A stretch of DNA of 64,000 nt from Roseimaritima multifibrata (GCF_007741495.1 NZ_CP036262.1:2852001-2916000); one strand, 5' to 3'; shown: positions 36,611 through 45,438, numbered from the stretch's first letter. Translations and numbers: made by a program. The notes: a model not told the origin generated them from the sequence alone.

Positions 36611-37225
36611 CTATGGCAATGAATTGACTGCGTGGGAGTCTTCCCACATGTTTCGCAGTTGTTGCACGGTCGCGTGCATGCGGCTCTTGACGGTTCCGAC
36701 TGGAACTTCAAGGCATTCCGCAGCTTCGCGATATTTCATTCCCTGGTAGTAGACCAATTCGATAACTTGACGCATTGGGTCGGCGAGCGAATCGACGGCC
36801 TGACGAACCCATTCGCCATTTTCTTTCATGGAAGCTTCAAAAAGCGGATCCGGAGTCGCTCCGATCAGCGTTTCGCTCCATTTCGTCTCGTTTTCGCCCG
36901 CGACGTTCACTCGGTCAAGGCTGGCGATGTTGTGACGGCGGTTGCGACGCTGAAGGTCGATCGCTTGGTTGGTCGCAACGCCGTACAGCCAAGGGCGAAA
37001 GCGTCGCGTCAGATCGAAGGTTTCGATTCGCAAATGGATTTGTAGGAAAGTCCCTTGGAAAGCGTCTTCTGCCATCTCGTTGTCTCCCAGGTACCTGCGG
37101 AGATAACAATAGATTTCGTTTTCGTAGCGCCGCATCAATGTCTCAAACAGCGAGCGATCACCCGTTTTTTGATACTCAGCCAGCAACGTTTCGTCGCTCG
37201 CAGCTCCCGAATCGGGTAGTGACAT
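36611..37225 (-). CDS. ECF-family RNA polymerase sigma factor
   Basis: 204-aa sigma-70 family ECF factor from ATG 37225 (MSLPDSGAASDETLLAEYQ); the frame extends to 37321 without support. Region 2 is at about residues 20-90, with YENEIYCYLRRYLGDNEMAED, AFQGTFLQIH and the promoter-melting FRPWLYGVATNQAIDLQRR. Region 4, near the C-terminus, has LVYYQGMKYREAAECLEVP and VGTVKSRMHATVQQLR as the helix-turn-helix. The downstream gene encodes an anti-sigma-like membrane protein, its likely partner. Confidence 0.92.
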   Translation of the reverse strand: MSLPDSGAASDETLLAEYQKTGDRSLFETLMRRYENEIYCYLRRYLGDNEMAEDAFQGTFLQIHLRIETFDLTRRFRPWLYGVATNQAIDLQRRNRRHNIASLDRVNVAGENETKWSETLIGATPDPLFEASMKENGEWVRQAVDSLADPMRQVIELVYYQGMKYREAAECLEVPVGTVKSRMHATVQQLRNMWEDSHAVNSLP

Positions 37226-37722
37226 GCCATGGACTCCCACATTTCCGCAGTATTGAAAAGCCAAACCTGCTCCATAAAAGCCGTAAACAGGTCTGCGGAA
37301 GGACCTGTAGCAAGCCGTCAAAAAATAGAAATAAGAACCGGAGCAGGAACGTTTGACTGGATTCGGTAGAAATAAATGAAATATGCCGAATCCAGCTCAA
37401 GTCCATATTATCCTCGATGCCGAGTGCTAGGTCAAAGCCTGAGGGGCTAGGGCCCCAGAAGAATGCAAAAAACTTGAGTTTTGCGGCTTTGGCTGGATGG
37501 CATCGTTTCATTATCAAAGAGGCCACGATAAAGGAAGATTTTCCGGTTCTTCCGCTAAAAGGCTTTTGCTTCGGGGCGTGCAATTTTTAAAGTTGGCGGA
37601 TTGCAGTCGTGTGGCAAACGCCGAAAATCCCAACCCGCTGCGTGAGCGAGGGATTGCAGACGGTATTCCCGGTCCCTCGCTTGCGCAGCGGGTTAGGATT
37701 TCGAGGCTGCCGCCAGCCCGTT
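37226..37722. other. Intergenic region with an 82-bp inverted repeat, no gene
   Basis: It lies between two leftward genes. No coding frame resembles a protein. The main content is the long inverted repeat at 37622-37703; the rest is unremarkable. Confidence 0.5.
37622..37703. repeat. Long imperfect inverted repeat (about 31-bp arms)
   Basis: Left arm 37622-37653 (core AACCCGCTGCGTGAGCGAGG) and right arm 37673-37703 (core CCTCGCTTGCGCAGCGGGTT) pair over about 31 positions with three mismatches and one unpaired base; loop about 19 nt. No T-run on either side. It could act as a bidirectional RNA structure downstream of the sigma promoter region, or be a dispersed repeat. Confidence 0.7.
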
Positions 37723-38328
37723 TCAGGGGCGGTCAAGCGTTAGGGGAATCGCCTGCTGCCGAAGCGTTTCAATTTTCTTGACCATTTCGCTTTCCGGAAT
37801 GGTGCCACGCGAACAAATCGCGGTGCTATTCAGGATCGCAGACAGAAGTCTGTTCGTTTGTTCAGATAGCTCGGTCAGTTTTTCCTGGACCCATTGCGGG
37901 TCTAGATCAACCATCCGTCCTTCCATGCGGTAGGTGTTATTGGCTCGCTCGCGGCGTTTCAGTCCATCCGAATCCGCGATCCACTGATGGTCGTCGAAGA
38001 AAAGACGCTTAATTTTTCCCTCGGCGGTGAAGTGAAGGACGGGCTGTTCCCCAAAGTAAATGCTCGCTGCACCGGTTGGGCGGAATCCGATAACACACGG
38101 TTCCGAGTGCCCCGGGACCTGCCACTCGGCTCTTGCGGTCATTGCTGTAGCATCGCGCACGAGGTCTTCGCGTCGCTCTGGGGAACGTGCCATTTGTATC
38201 GCCTGGGAGAACTTTTCCGGTTTTGAGGATTTTCTGAAGTTTAACGACTGGGTAGGCCGATAGACAAACAGGTGCGACGAGCCGCAGATTTGGATAGACC
38301 CAAAATCCAGGCGAAACCGGTCGCTCAA
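37723..38328 (-). CDS. Conserved hypothetical protein
   Basis: About 155-201 aa, no domain recognised. The frame begins with TTG at 38328, 42 nt from the divergent lipoprotein gene; an internal ATG at 38190 (MARSPERRED...) is an equally likely start and leaves a better divergent promoter space. The sequence is soluble, without signal peptide or membrane helix: a central FRPTGAASIYFGEQPVLHFT and LFFDDHQWIADSDG region reads like a small beta domain, followed by a C-terminal amphipathic helix region (WVQEKLTELSEQTNRLLSAI). The composition and codon use look like a real gene. Confidence 0.55.
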   Translation of the reverse strand: MSDRFRLDFGSIQICGSSHLFVYRPTQSLNFRKSSKPEKFSQAIQMARSPERREDLVRDATAMTARAEWQVPGHSEPCVIGFRPTGAASIYFGEQPVLHFTAEGKIKRLFFDDHQWIADSDGLKRRERANNTYRMEGRMVDLDPQWVQEKLTELSEQTNRLLSAILNSTAICSRGTIPESEMVKKIETLRQQAIPLTLDRP

Positions 38329-38370
38329 CCTCCCCCCAACGTTACGTGCTGAAAGACAGGAAGTCGATCC

Positions 38371-38943
38371 ATGCGTCTACCGAAAAATACTCGTTCAAGT
38401 TTTCTTACCATCATTGCCTCGGCTGCTCTGTTGGCGACCGGCTGCTGCGGACCATGGGCTTGTGGCCCGATGGCATGTGGCCCCGTCGGTTGCGGCGGCG
38501 GCTGCCAAAGCGGATGTGGCGAACGTTACATCGATCCGTGGATCAACGAGCCCGCCAGTTGCGGTGATTCCTGTGACCAGTGTGGGAATTACAACGGCCA
38601 GTCGTGCGGAAGTTGTCGCCCCGTTTTCGGCGGCGTTGCCAGTCTATGGGGCTATCGTTACGACGCTGGTTGTTGTGATTCGGGATGCAGTGGTGGCTGT
38701 GACGGCGGTTGTGATGCCGGTCCAAGCTGCGGAGCCGAGTGCGGCGGTGGCGATTGTGGATGCGGTGGCGGGGGCGGCGGACACTATCATGGCGAGCAAA
38801 TCTACAGTGGTCATCCAACCCCCGTCGATGGATCCATTGTCGAAGGCGAAGTGATCCACGAAGGCTATCAGCCTTCGCGTACGAAACAGATTTTCCGCCA
38901 ACGTGGACCTGTCGTTAATCGCTCATCGGCTCGTCACTACTAG
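38371..38943 (+). CDS. Cys/Gly-rich lipoprotein
   Basis: 190-aa exported protein. AGGAAG lies 7 nt before the ATG. The signal peptide ends in a lipobox LLATGC with Cys25 as the lipid-modified residue. About 21 cysteines follow within residues 25-132, many spaced as C-x3-C or C-x2-C between Gly (CGPMACGPVGCGGGC, GCSGGCDGGCDAG), then a Gly run with HYH. The C-terminal ~55 residues are ordinary and basic (PSRTKQIFRQRG). The cysteine density suggests disulfide cross-linking or metal binding in the cell envelope; planctomycete cell walls are known to be cysteine-rich, but the link to this protein is inference. Followed by a strong terminator. Confidence 0.8.
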   Translation: MRLPKNTRSSFLTIIASAALLATGCCGPWACGPMACGPVGCGGGCQSGCGERYIDPWINEPASCGDSCDQCGNYNGQSCGSCRPVFGGVASLWGYRYDAGCCDSGCSGGCDGGCDAGPSCGAECGGGDCGCGGGGGGHYHGEQIYSGHPTPVDGSIVEGEVIHEGYQPSRTKQIFRQRGPVVNRSSARHY

Positions 38944-39013
38944 TCAGTACCGACCACTCCTTGTTTGGGGGACGCTGGTCGAAAAGCAGTGACATTGGAT
39001 CTCCCATTTAAAG

Positions 39014-39049
39014 CCCTGCAATTCCTGGTTGGATTTGCGGGGTTTTTTT
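39014..39049 (+). terminator. Intrinsic terminator after the Cys-rich lipoprotein
   Basis: Stem CCCTGCAA (39014-39021) with TTGCGGGG (39035-39042), one G-T wobble, 13-nt loop, followed directly by seven T. Lies 71 nt after the lipoprotein stop. Confidence 0.75.
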
Positions 39050-39279
39050 GTTCCGGGGATATTTGTCTCCAGGATGGATTGTTTCGAACCTCAAGGGATT
39101 TTGGTGAGAGGTGCGGAAAAAGACATTCACATCGATTCAATGGTGAGGATCGGCTTTCTTGCGGCTAAAAAATCGCTGAGTCCGTCGGGCGGGAGGGGAC
39201 GACTGCTTCTTAGTTGTGTTAAAACATCCCCTTTGGTTTTTGGGCTTAGCGTTCTACTACAACTACGAGAAATCGGATT

Positions 39280-40320
39280 ATGCGTGCAGCGATCGTCGGC
39301 GTCGGCTTCATGGGCTGGATTCATTACCTGGCCTATCAAGCATCTGAGCAAGCGGAGCTTGTCGCATTTTGCAGTCGAGACGAAAAGAAGCGAGCGGGCG
39401 ATTGGCGCGGGATTCAGGGAAACTTTGGGCCTCCCGCATCGCAGATCGATGTCTCCGGTTTAGCCACCTACAGCACGCTGGACGAACTGCTTCAAGACGA
39501 TTCAATTGACTTGATCGATATTTGCTTGCCGCCCCATCTGCATATTGATGCTGTTGAAAAGTGTCTTGCAGCTGGCAAGAAGGTCCTTTGCGAGAAACCG
39601 CTGGCGCTAACCGGAGCCGCCGCGGCGGCCGTCGCCGCTAAGGCTCAGCCCGGTCAACTGTTGGTCGCACATATTTTGCCGTTCATGCCGGAGTTCCGGT
39701 TGATTGCAGAGGCGGTTGAGGATGGGCGATTTGGGAAGCTACTGGGTGGTTCGTTTAAGCGGATCATCGGGCCTCCTGATTGGATCCCTGATTTCTACGA
39801 TCCCGAAAAGGTTGGCGGTCCGTTGATGGATCTGCATGTCCACGATGCACATTTCATTCGAATGCTATTTGGCATGCCAACCAGCGTCTTCACGCGCGGT
39901 CGCATGCGAGGTGAAACACCGCAGTATTTCGAATCGACTTTTTCAACGTCCGATCCCGATGTCGTGTTGTCGGCCTGTTGTGGAGTCATAGACCAGTCTG
40001 GCCGTGGGTTTACTCACGGCTATGAGGTGCATTTCAAGGAAGCAACCGTTCGCTTTGAATTTGCCGCCTACAGCGATGGATCGACTTCGCTGATCGCACC
40101 GGTGATCTTGCACGCCGACGGATCGATCGAGCATCCGGAGCTCGGAGACGGCGATCCGGTTAAATCCTTCGTGTTGGAACTGGATGCCGCTGCACGAGCG
40201 GTCGATCAGGGTGAGATCCATCCAGCACTTTGCAGCCAAGTGGCTGCGGATTCACTCCGGCTATGTGACGCACAATTAGAAAGCGTCCGAACCGGCAAGC
40301 CCATCGAGATTTCTTCGTAG
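39280..40320 (+). CDS. Gfo/Idh/MocA family oxidoreductase
   Basis: 346-aa NAD(P)-dependent sugar or polyol oxidoreductase. N-terminal Rossmann fold with AIVGVGFMGWIHY (4-16); second landmark CEKPLALTG (104-112) containing the EKP motif whose Lys contacts cofactor and substrate; C-terminal alpha/beta domain with DLHVHDAHFIRMLFG (about 185-199) providing the active-site acidic and His residues. Members act on inositol, glucose-6-phosphate-type sugars and many glycan fragments, and are greatly expanded in planctomycetes. No signal peptide or Tat motif, so cytoplasmic. Monocistronic. Confidence 0.9.
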   Translation: MRAAIVGVGFMGWIHYLAYQASEQAELVAFCSRDEKKRAGDWRGIQGNFGPPASQIDVSGLATYSTLDELLQDDSIDLIDICLPPHLHIDAVEKCLAAGKKVLCEKPLALTGAAAAAVAAKAQPGQLLVAHILPFMPEFRLIAEAVEDGRFGKLLGGSFKRIIGPPDWIPDFYDPEKVGGPLMDLHVHDAHFIRMLFGMPTSVFTRGRMRGETPQYFESTFSTSDPDVVLSACCGVIDQSGRGFTHGYEVHFKEATVRFEFAAYSDGSTSLIAPVILHADGSIEHPELGDGDPVKSFVLELDAAARAVDQGEIHPALCSQVAADSLRLCDAQLESVRTGKPIEISS

Positions 40321-40874
40321 GCGTGGATGGGAATTAGGTTCTTAACCAAACGCGGCGCAATGGCCAAAGCCCATTGCCGTCGGCTTTCTTAGCGGAACGG
40401 CGAGTGCCGTCGGGCAATCGTATTGAAAGCCCAATGGATTTGCCGGTCGGCTTGCGCCCAGTGCCATCTACTTTCTTAGCGGCCCGGCGCACGCGGCCCG
40501 GCGGCATCGAAACCGCGTGCGTTGCCAAGCGGTTACCCTGCATCGCTTATCGTTGATGTCTGGAATCCGCTGCCGTTACGGAATCATCAAAAGGTTCGGT
40601 CACGGTCTCGGTGCCGGCGCTCCAATGCATCGCCTCTTATGCATCGCCTCTTAACGACAAATCGTGCACATAAGCACGTTTGGGTCTGCGGTTTTTCGCA
40701 CACTTCGACACATCGTTTCCAATCGTTTACTTCATGGTGTGGTATTCCGGCGCAGGGAGAGAAATTCGTCGCTTGGGTACGGGAACTGTAACTTGTTTGG
40801 TGCTATTCTATAGGCCTCGCGTTCCCGCTCGGATAGGAATGCTGTTCAACACTATTTAATGCCCCCAAGATCCC
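40321..40874. other. 554-bp intergenic region with decayed family-1 repeats
   Basis: No gene. Repeat remnants occupy 40384-40503. ATGCATCGCCTCTT occurs twice back to back near 40624-40652. The last 150 bp must hold the promoter of the oxidase operon; I see no FNR-like TTGAT-N4-ATCAA site and no convincing -35/-10 pair. Confidence 0.5.
40384..40503. repeat. Decayed family-1 REP-like repeats
   Basis: CTTTCTTAGCGG occurs at 40384 and 40471, each followed by a diverged GC-rich arm (AACGGCGAGTGCCGTCGGGC; CCCGGCGCACGCGGCCCGGC). Between them GCCGGTCGGCTTGCGCC (40442-40458) is a decayed right arm. The 87-bp spacing is close to the 91 bp and 96 bp of the other clusters. Confidence 0.6.
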
Positions 40875-43229
40875 ATGGCCACAGTGACCGCGAATGGCGC
40901 ACAAGACTCTGCGCCTTCTCATCCTGACTCCACCGGTAAACTCGAGCATTTTCGATACGACGATCAGATCGTTCGAATGTTCTTGATGGCAACAATTTTC
41001 TGGGGATTGGTAGCAACCCTCGTCGGGGTTGTTGTCGCAACACTTCTGGTGGCTCCGTCCCTATCAATGGGGTTTCCGGAGATCAATTTTGCCCGGCTGA
41101 GACCGCTGCATACGAATGCCGCGATTTTCGCATTTGTGGGCAACGGGATTTTTGCGGCGGTTTATTACAGTACACAGCGACTGTGTAAAACGAGAATGTG
41201 GAGCGACATGCTGAGTGGGCTTCACTTCTGGGGCTGGCAGCTGATTATTGTCCTGGCAGCGATAACGCTCCCGCTGGGAATCACGCAAAGCCGTGAATAT
41301 GCCGAATTGGAATGGCCTATCGATGTGCTGATCGCCATCGTTTGGTTGTTCATTTTTGGTGGTAACTTTTTCATGACGTTGCTAAAACGTCGCGAACGGC
41401 ACATGTACGTCGCCTTGTGGTTCTATATCGCCACGATCGTTACGGTTGCCGTACTGCATGTCTTTAACAACTTGGCAGTCCCCGCTGGCTGGCTGAAAAG
41501 CTATAGCATTTATGCTGGGGTTCAGGATGCGTTCATGCAGTGGTGGTATGGGCACAACGCGGTTGCGTTCTTCCTGACCACTCCTTTCCTCGGGCTTATG
41601 TACTACTTTCTGCCAAAGGCGGCCGAACGTCCGATCTTTAGCTATCGGTTAAGTATCATCCATTTCTGGTCGTTGGTCTTCATCTACATCTGGGCTGGCC
41701 CCCATCACTTGCACTTCACCGCGTTGCCGGAATGGGCAAGCACCTTGGGGATGCTGTTCAGTATCATGCTCTGGATGCCCAGTTGGGGCGGCATGTTAAA
41801 TGGTCTGCTGACCTTGCGAGGAGCCTGGCATAAGGTTGCCGTCGATCCGATTCTTAAGTTCTACGTGGTTGGTATCACGTTTTACGGGATGGCTACCTTT
41901 GAAGGTCCATTGCTTTCGGTGAAGGCAATCAATGCTTTCAGCCATTATTCTGACTGGACCATTGCCCACGTTCACGCGGGAGCGCTGGGGTGGAACGGTT
42001 TCATGCTGTTCGGAATGATTTACTGGCTGGCTCCGAGAATCTTCCAGACGAAGATCTGGAGCCCACGATTGGTTGGAACCCACTTCTGGTTGGGAACCAT
42101 CGCGATTCTGCTTTACATCATTCCGATCTACGCTGCCGGTTTTGTGCAGGGGATGACTTGGTTGTCGTTGGACGACACCGGAAACCTCAGCAATCCAGAA
42201 TTCATTAAGACGGTTGAATCGGTCATCCCACTATGGTGGCTGCGAGTTCTAGGCGGTCTGCTGTACTTCAGCGGCGTTGTGATGCTGGCCGTGAATGTCA
42301 TGATGACTTGGATTGGACGGCCTGATAAATATGAAGACCCTGTTTTCTCGGCTCCGGCATTGTTGCCTATTTCCGATGAAGACGAAGTCCCAGCAAAGAG
42401 TGACCTGGATGACGTTCCGGTCTTAGAACTGGGTAAGAAATTAGACCTGTTTGGTAAAATGGGTTGGCATCGTCGATGGGAACGCCTGCCGGTTCGCTTT
42501 ACGGTATTGACCACTCTGGCTGTGGTCATTGCAACGCTGTTTGAATTGATTCCAACGTTCTTGATTCGCTCAAACGTTCCGACCATCGCTTCGGTGAAAC
42601 CTTACACGCCACTCGAGCTTGTCGGGCGAGATATTTATGTTTCCGAAGGCTGTTACAACTGCCACTCCCAAATGATTCGTCCTTTTGTGGCCGAAACCAA
42701 AAGGTATGGTGAATACAGCAAGCCGGGTGAATTCATCTATGACCATCCGTTCCAGTGGGGGAGCCGCCGTATCGGTCCCGACCTGGCGCGTGAAGGTGGT
42801 CTGCGGAGCAGCTTCTGGCACTGGACCCACTTTGAAAACCCCGCGTTTTCGACGCCAAGTTCGGTCATGCCTAGCTACGAGCACTTGCTGACCGAAGACT
42901 TGAATTTCAAAGCCATCGCTCCACATGTTGAAGTAGCCGCCTACTTGGGGGCTCCCTATAGTGAAGAGGAACTGGCGAATGTTGAATCGCTTGCCAGACG
43001 TCAAGCTGAGGAAATCACCGCCGATATTGTCCAGCAAGGTGGACCTGCTTCGGTGCATGAGAAACAGGCGATCGCCTTGATCGCTTATCTTCAGCGTTTG
43101 GGAGTCGATGCGATGAAAACCGATACCCCTGCCGCAGCGGAAGAAACGGCTCCTGCCGCCGAAGCTCCAGCGGGCGAAGAAGCCGCTGCGGATGAAACCC
43201 CTACTGAAGACGCTTCAGGCAATCCGTAA
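40875..43229 (+). CDS. ccoNO: cbb3-type cytochrome c oxidase, fused CcoN-CcoO
   Basis: Catalytic core of a high-affinity terminal oxidase, 784 aa, joining the haem-copper subunit I and the mono-haem cytochrome c subunit II in one chain. The CcoN part has about 12 helices: low-spin haem ligand His in PLHTNAAIF, CuB ligands in WWYGHNAVAFF and the GPHHLHFTALPEW pair, and the haem ligands in WTIAHVHAGALGWNG. CcoO begins after a membrane anchor near 550-570, with haem c motif CYNCH at 593-597, the family block QMIRPFVAE, and the axial Met in SVMPSYEHLL. A Pro/Ala/Glu-rich tail ends the protein. First gene of ccoNO-Q-P-G. Confidence 0.96.
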   Translation: MATVTANGAQDSAPSHPDSTGKLEHFRYDDQIVRMFLMATIFWGLVATLVGVVVATLLVAPSLSMGFPEINFARLRPLHTNAAIFAFVGNGIFAAVYYSTQRLCKTRMWSDMLSGLHFWGWQLIIVLAAITLPLGITQSREYAELEWPIDVLIAIVWLFIFGGNFFMTLLKRRERHMYVALWFYIATIVTVAVLHVFNNLAVPAGWLKSYSIYAGVQDAFMQWWYGHNAVAFFLTTPFLGLMYYFLPKAAERPIFSYRLSIIHFWSLVFIYIWAGPHHLHFTALPEWASTLGMLFSIMLWMPSWGGMLNGLLTLRGAWHKVAVDPILKFYVVGITFYGMATFEGPLLSVKAINAFSHYSDWTIAHVHAGALGWNGFMLFGMIYWLAPRIFQTKIWSPRLVGTHFWLGTIAILLYIIPIYAAGFVQGMTWLSLDDTGNLSNPEFIKTVESVIPLWWLRVLGGLLYFSGVVMLAVNVMMTWIGRPDKYEDPVFSAPALLPISDEDEVPAKSDLDDVPVLELGKKLDLFGKMGWHRRWERLPVRFTVLTTLAVVIATLFELIPTFLIRSNVPTIASVKPYTPLELVGRDIYVSEGCYNCHSQMIRPFVAETKRYGEYSKPGEFIYDHPFQWGSRRIGPDLAREGGLRSSFWHWTHFENPAFSTPSSVMPSYEHLLTEDLNFKAIAPHVEVAAYLGAPYSEEELANVESLARRQAEEITADIVQQGGPASVHEKQAIALIAYLQRLGVDAMKTDTPAAAEETAPAAEAPAGEEAAADETPTEDASGNP

Positions 43230-43253
43230 TCGATTCCTTTTGGACATGGCTAA

Positions 43254-43433
43254 ATGATTAAAGACCTTGTAGCGTCGCTTGATTATTCACTCTGTGCCGA
43301 AATCGCACTGGGGTTATTTGTAGCGACTTTTGTTGTCATTTTTTACGGAGCACTTCGCTTAAGTAGCGATGCTTCCGAACGTTTTGCTTCGATCCCACTG
43401 AGTGATCAAGTGGAGGACCCGCGTGATGAGTGA
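43254..43433 (+). CDS. ccoQ: CcoQ-like small subunit of cbb3 oxidase
   Basis: 59-aa protein, translated by hand: MIKDLVASLDYSLCAEIALG, then LFVATFVVIFYGALRLSSDA and a short acidic tail. One membrane helix (about 17-35) followed by a polar end is the plan of CcoQ, which stabilises the oxidase. It lies 24 nt after ccoNO, and its last 8 nt overlap ccoP, exactly where ccoQ sits in cbb3 operons. Sequence alone would not identify it; the call rests on position, length and topology. Confidence 0.7.
   Translation: MIKDLVASLDYSLCAEIALGLFVATFVVIFYGALRLSSDASERFASIPLSDQVEDPRDE
43412..43417 (+). promoter_or_regulatory. Strong Shine-Dalgarno for ccoP inside ccoQ
   Basis: GGAGGA ends 8 nt before ATG 43426 and decides the ccoP start over the in-frame upstream ATG at 43402 and GTG at 43423. 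Confidence 0.65.
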
Positions 43434-44058
43434 AGCTCCGAAAACCGACCATTGTTACGATGGGATTGAAGAATTCGACAATCCGTTGCCCGCGTGGTGG
43501 ACCGCAATCTTTGTGCTCTCCATCTTGTTCGCTCCCCTGTACTGGGTTTATTACCAGACCGGAGTCGAAGGGCGATCGGCGATTGAGCAATACGAGCAAG
43601 CGAGTGCCGAGAATACTCGCCTGCAGTTCGCCGAGATCGGTGAATTGACACCCGATGCACCCACCATCCTGCGGTTTACCCAGCAGGACAACTGGCTAAG
43701 CGTTGGTAAGTCCGTCTTTAAGAGCCACTGCGTCTCCTGCCACGGTGCCGATGGACAGGGGCAAGTTGGTCCCAATCTGACGGACGAACATTTCAAGAAC
43801 ATCAACCAGATTCAAGATATTGCGACTGTCGTTGCCAATGGGGCAGGAAACGGTGCGATGCCTAAATGGTCCGATCGATTGAACGTCAATGAGATCGTGT
43901 TGGTTTCCGCTTACGTGGCAACACTACGCGGTAAGAATATCGAAGGTGGACGTGTTCCTGAGGGCAGGGAAATCGCTCCTTGGCCGGAACCGCCTGCCGA
44001 AGAAGAAGCGGTTGAACCAGAGGCCGAAACTGCCGAACCCGAAGAAACAAAGGCTTAG
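43426..44058 (+). CDS. ccoP: CcoP-like cytochrome c subunit of cbb3 oxidase, single haem
   Basis: 210 aa from ATG 43426. The N-terminal block IEEFDNPLPAWW is the CcoP N-terminal domain signature, followed by one membrane helix (about 27-45). Only one haem c site is present, CVSCH (about residues 104-108) with the axial Met in GAMPKW. Canonical CcoP of proteobacteria is about 300 aa with two CxxCH motifs, so this is a shortened mono-haem form with an acidic Pro/Glu tail. It carries electrons from soluble cytochrome c to CcoO. It overlaps ccoQ by 8 nt and precedes ccoG by 6 nt. Confidence 0.9.
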   Translation: MSEAPKTDHCYDGIEEFDNPLPAWWTAIFVLSILFAPLYWVYYQTGVEGRSAIEQYEQASAENTRLQFAEIGELTPDAPTILRFTQQDNWLSVGKSVFKSHCVSCHGADGQGQVGPNLTDEHFKNINQIQDIATVVANGAGNGAMPKWSDRLNVNEIVLVSAYVATLRGKNIEGGRVPEGREIAPWPEPPAEEEAVEPEAETAEPEETKA

Positions 44059-44064
44059 CTCGCG

Positions 44065-45438
44065 ATGGAATCGCCGACGCTTCCAGTACTCAGTACGATG
44101 CAACAAGATGGCAGTCGTCGTTGGTTGCTCCCTCGGCTTTCGACGGGAAAGTGGTGGCATCGTCGTCGGTTGGTTGCCTACTCCCTGATGGTGCTGTTTG
44201 TGGTGGTTCCGCATTTGCGAATCGCTGGCAAACCGATCCTGCTGTTGGATATCGCGGAACTGGAATTCACGATTCTGGGGAAGACTTTCTTGCCCACCGA
44301 TACGATGCTGTTGGCATTGTTGATCCTCAGTTTTTTGCTGTCGATCGTCTTGATAACCGCGTTGGCCGGGCGTCTTTGGTGCGGGTGGGCGTGTCCTCAA
44401 ACGGTCTACATGGAGTATCTGTTTCGCCCCTTGGATCGTCTTTTTGACGGTACCACGGGCAAGGGAGGAACGCCCCGCAAAGGTCGTTCTGCAGGCTGGA
44501 AGATTGCTCGCCTGGTGACGTACGTGCTGCTCTGTATGTTTCTAGCACATACGTTCTTAGCCTATTTTGTCAGCCCAAAAATCCTGTTGTCGTGGATTCA
44601 GAGTTCGCCAGCGGAACATCCGATCGCATTTCTGGTCATGGGGGGAACCACTGGCTTGATGCTGTTTGATTTTCTCTATTTTCGCGAGCAGATGTGCACG
44701 TTGGCCTGCCCGTATGGACGTTTTCAATCGGTCATGCTGGATGAGCAGTCGCTGATCGTTGGCTATGACCATGTCCGAGGCGAACCGCGTAAGAAAGGTA
44801 AACATCGCGAAGGGGAAGCGGTTGGCGATTGCGTTGATTGCAATCAGTGTGTGGTCGTCTGTCCAACCGGTATCGATATTCGTGAAGGTTTGCAGATGGA
44901 GTGCATTAACTGCACCCAGTGCATCGATGCGTGCGATCATGTGATGGATAGCGTCGGTACGCCTCGGGGGTTGATCCGTTACAGTTCGCAGGATGCGATC
45001 GCGGGGAAGAAGAATCGCCTGCTGCGTCCACGGACGATAATCTACAGTATGATCCTGGCGGTTGTTTTCGGAGGGCTAGCGTTTGCGTTGGCGACCCACG
45101 CGAACTTCGATGCTCAATTATCTCGAGGTCGTGGTGAGCCCTATTCGGTTGTGCGGATCGGGCAAGTCACCAATCGCTTTTTTCTGGAGCTCACCAATCG
45201 CTCGGCTCAGACCCAAACGTTTACTGTAACGGTCGTATCGCCCGAGAAGGCGAAATTGCAGATTCTGGATCCCGAGCGGCTGACTGTGCCTGCTGGCGAA
45301 CAGACTTCGATCCCGGTCAACGTCGACTTCCCGGCATCCTTGACCCGAGACAAAGGGAACGCGCCAGTCGAGCTAGAGGTCGCCACCGAAAACGAAGCCG
45401 GGCAATCGATCCGGTTTCATCTGTTAGGCCCACGCTAA
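44065..45438 (+). CDS. ccoG: CcoG (FixG/RdxA) cbb3 oxidase accessory ferredoxin-type protein
   Basis: Membrane-bound [4Fe-4S] protein, 457 aa, needed for cbb3 oxidase maturation; CcoG is known to act as a cupric reductase. N-terminal membrane helices are followed by GRLWCGWACPQTVYMEYLF (Cys106 onwards) and CTLACPYGRFQ, the conserved membrane-side motifs. Two ferredoxin clusters start at Cys256 (CVDCNQCVVVCP) and shortly after (CINCTQCIDACDH). A membrane helix near 328-346 and a C-terminal Ig-like domain (IG_FixG type) complete the family plan. Last visible gene of the oxidase operon; ccoH, ccoI and ccoS are not in the window. Confidence 0.95.
   Translation: MESPTLPVLSTMQQDGSRRWLLPRLSTGKWWHRRRLVAYSLMVLFVVVPHLRIAGKPILLLDIAELEFTILGKTFLPTDTMLLALLILSFLLSIVLITALAGRLWCGWACPQTVYMEYLFRPLDRLFDGTTGKGGTPRKGRSAGWKIARLVTYVLLCMFLAHTFLAYFVSPKILLSWIQSSPAEHPIAFLVMGGTTGLMLFDFLYFREQMCTLACPYGRFQSVMLDEQSLIVGYDHVRGEPRKKGKHREGEAVGDCVDCNQCVVVCPTGIDIREGLQMECINCTQCIDACDHVMDSVGTPRGLIRYSSQDAIAGKKNRLLRPRTIIYSMILAVVFGGLAFALATHANFDAQLSRGRGEPYSVVRIGQVTNRFFLELTNRSAQTQTFTVTVVSPEKAKLQILDPERLTVPAGEQTSIPVNVDFPASLTRDKGNAPVELEVATENEAGQSIRFHLLGPR

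Noticed and set aside
38414-38901. Frames on both strands over the Cys-rich lipoprotein gene
   Set aside because: Valine/His-rich shadows of a Gly-Cys repeat; the lipoprotein frame has the ribosome binding site, lipobox and terminator.
40770-40815. Possible promoter (TATTCT) and FNR-type control of the cbb3 operon
   Set aside because: No matching -35 element and no TTGAT-N4-ATCAA site were found.
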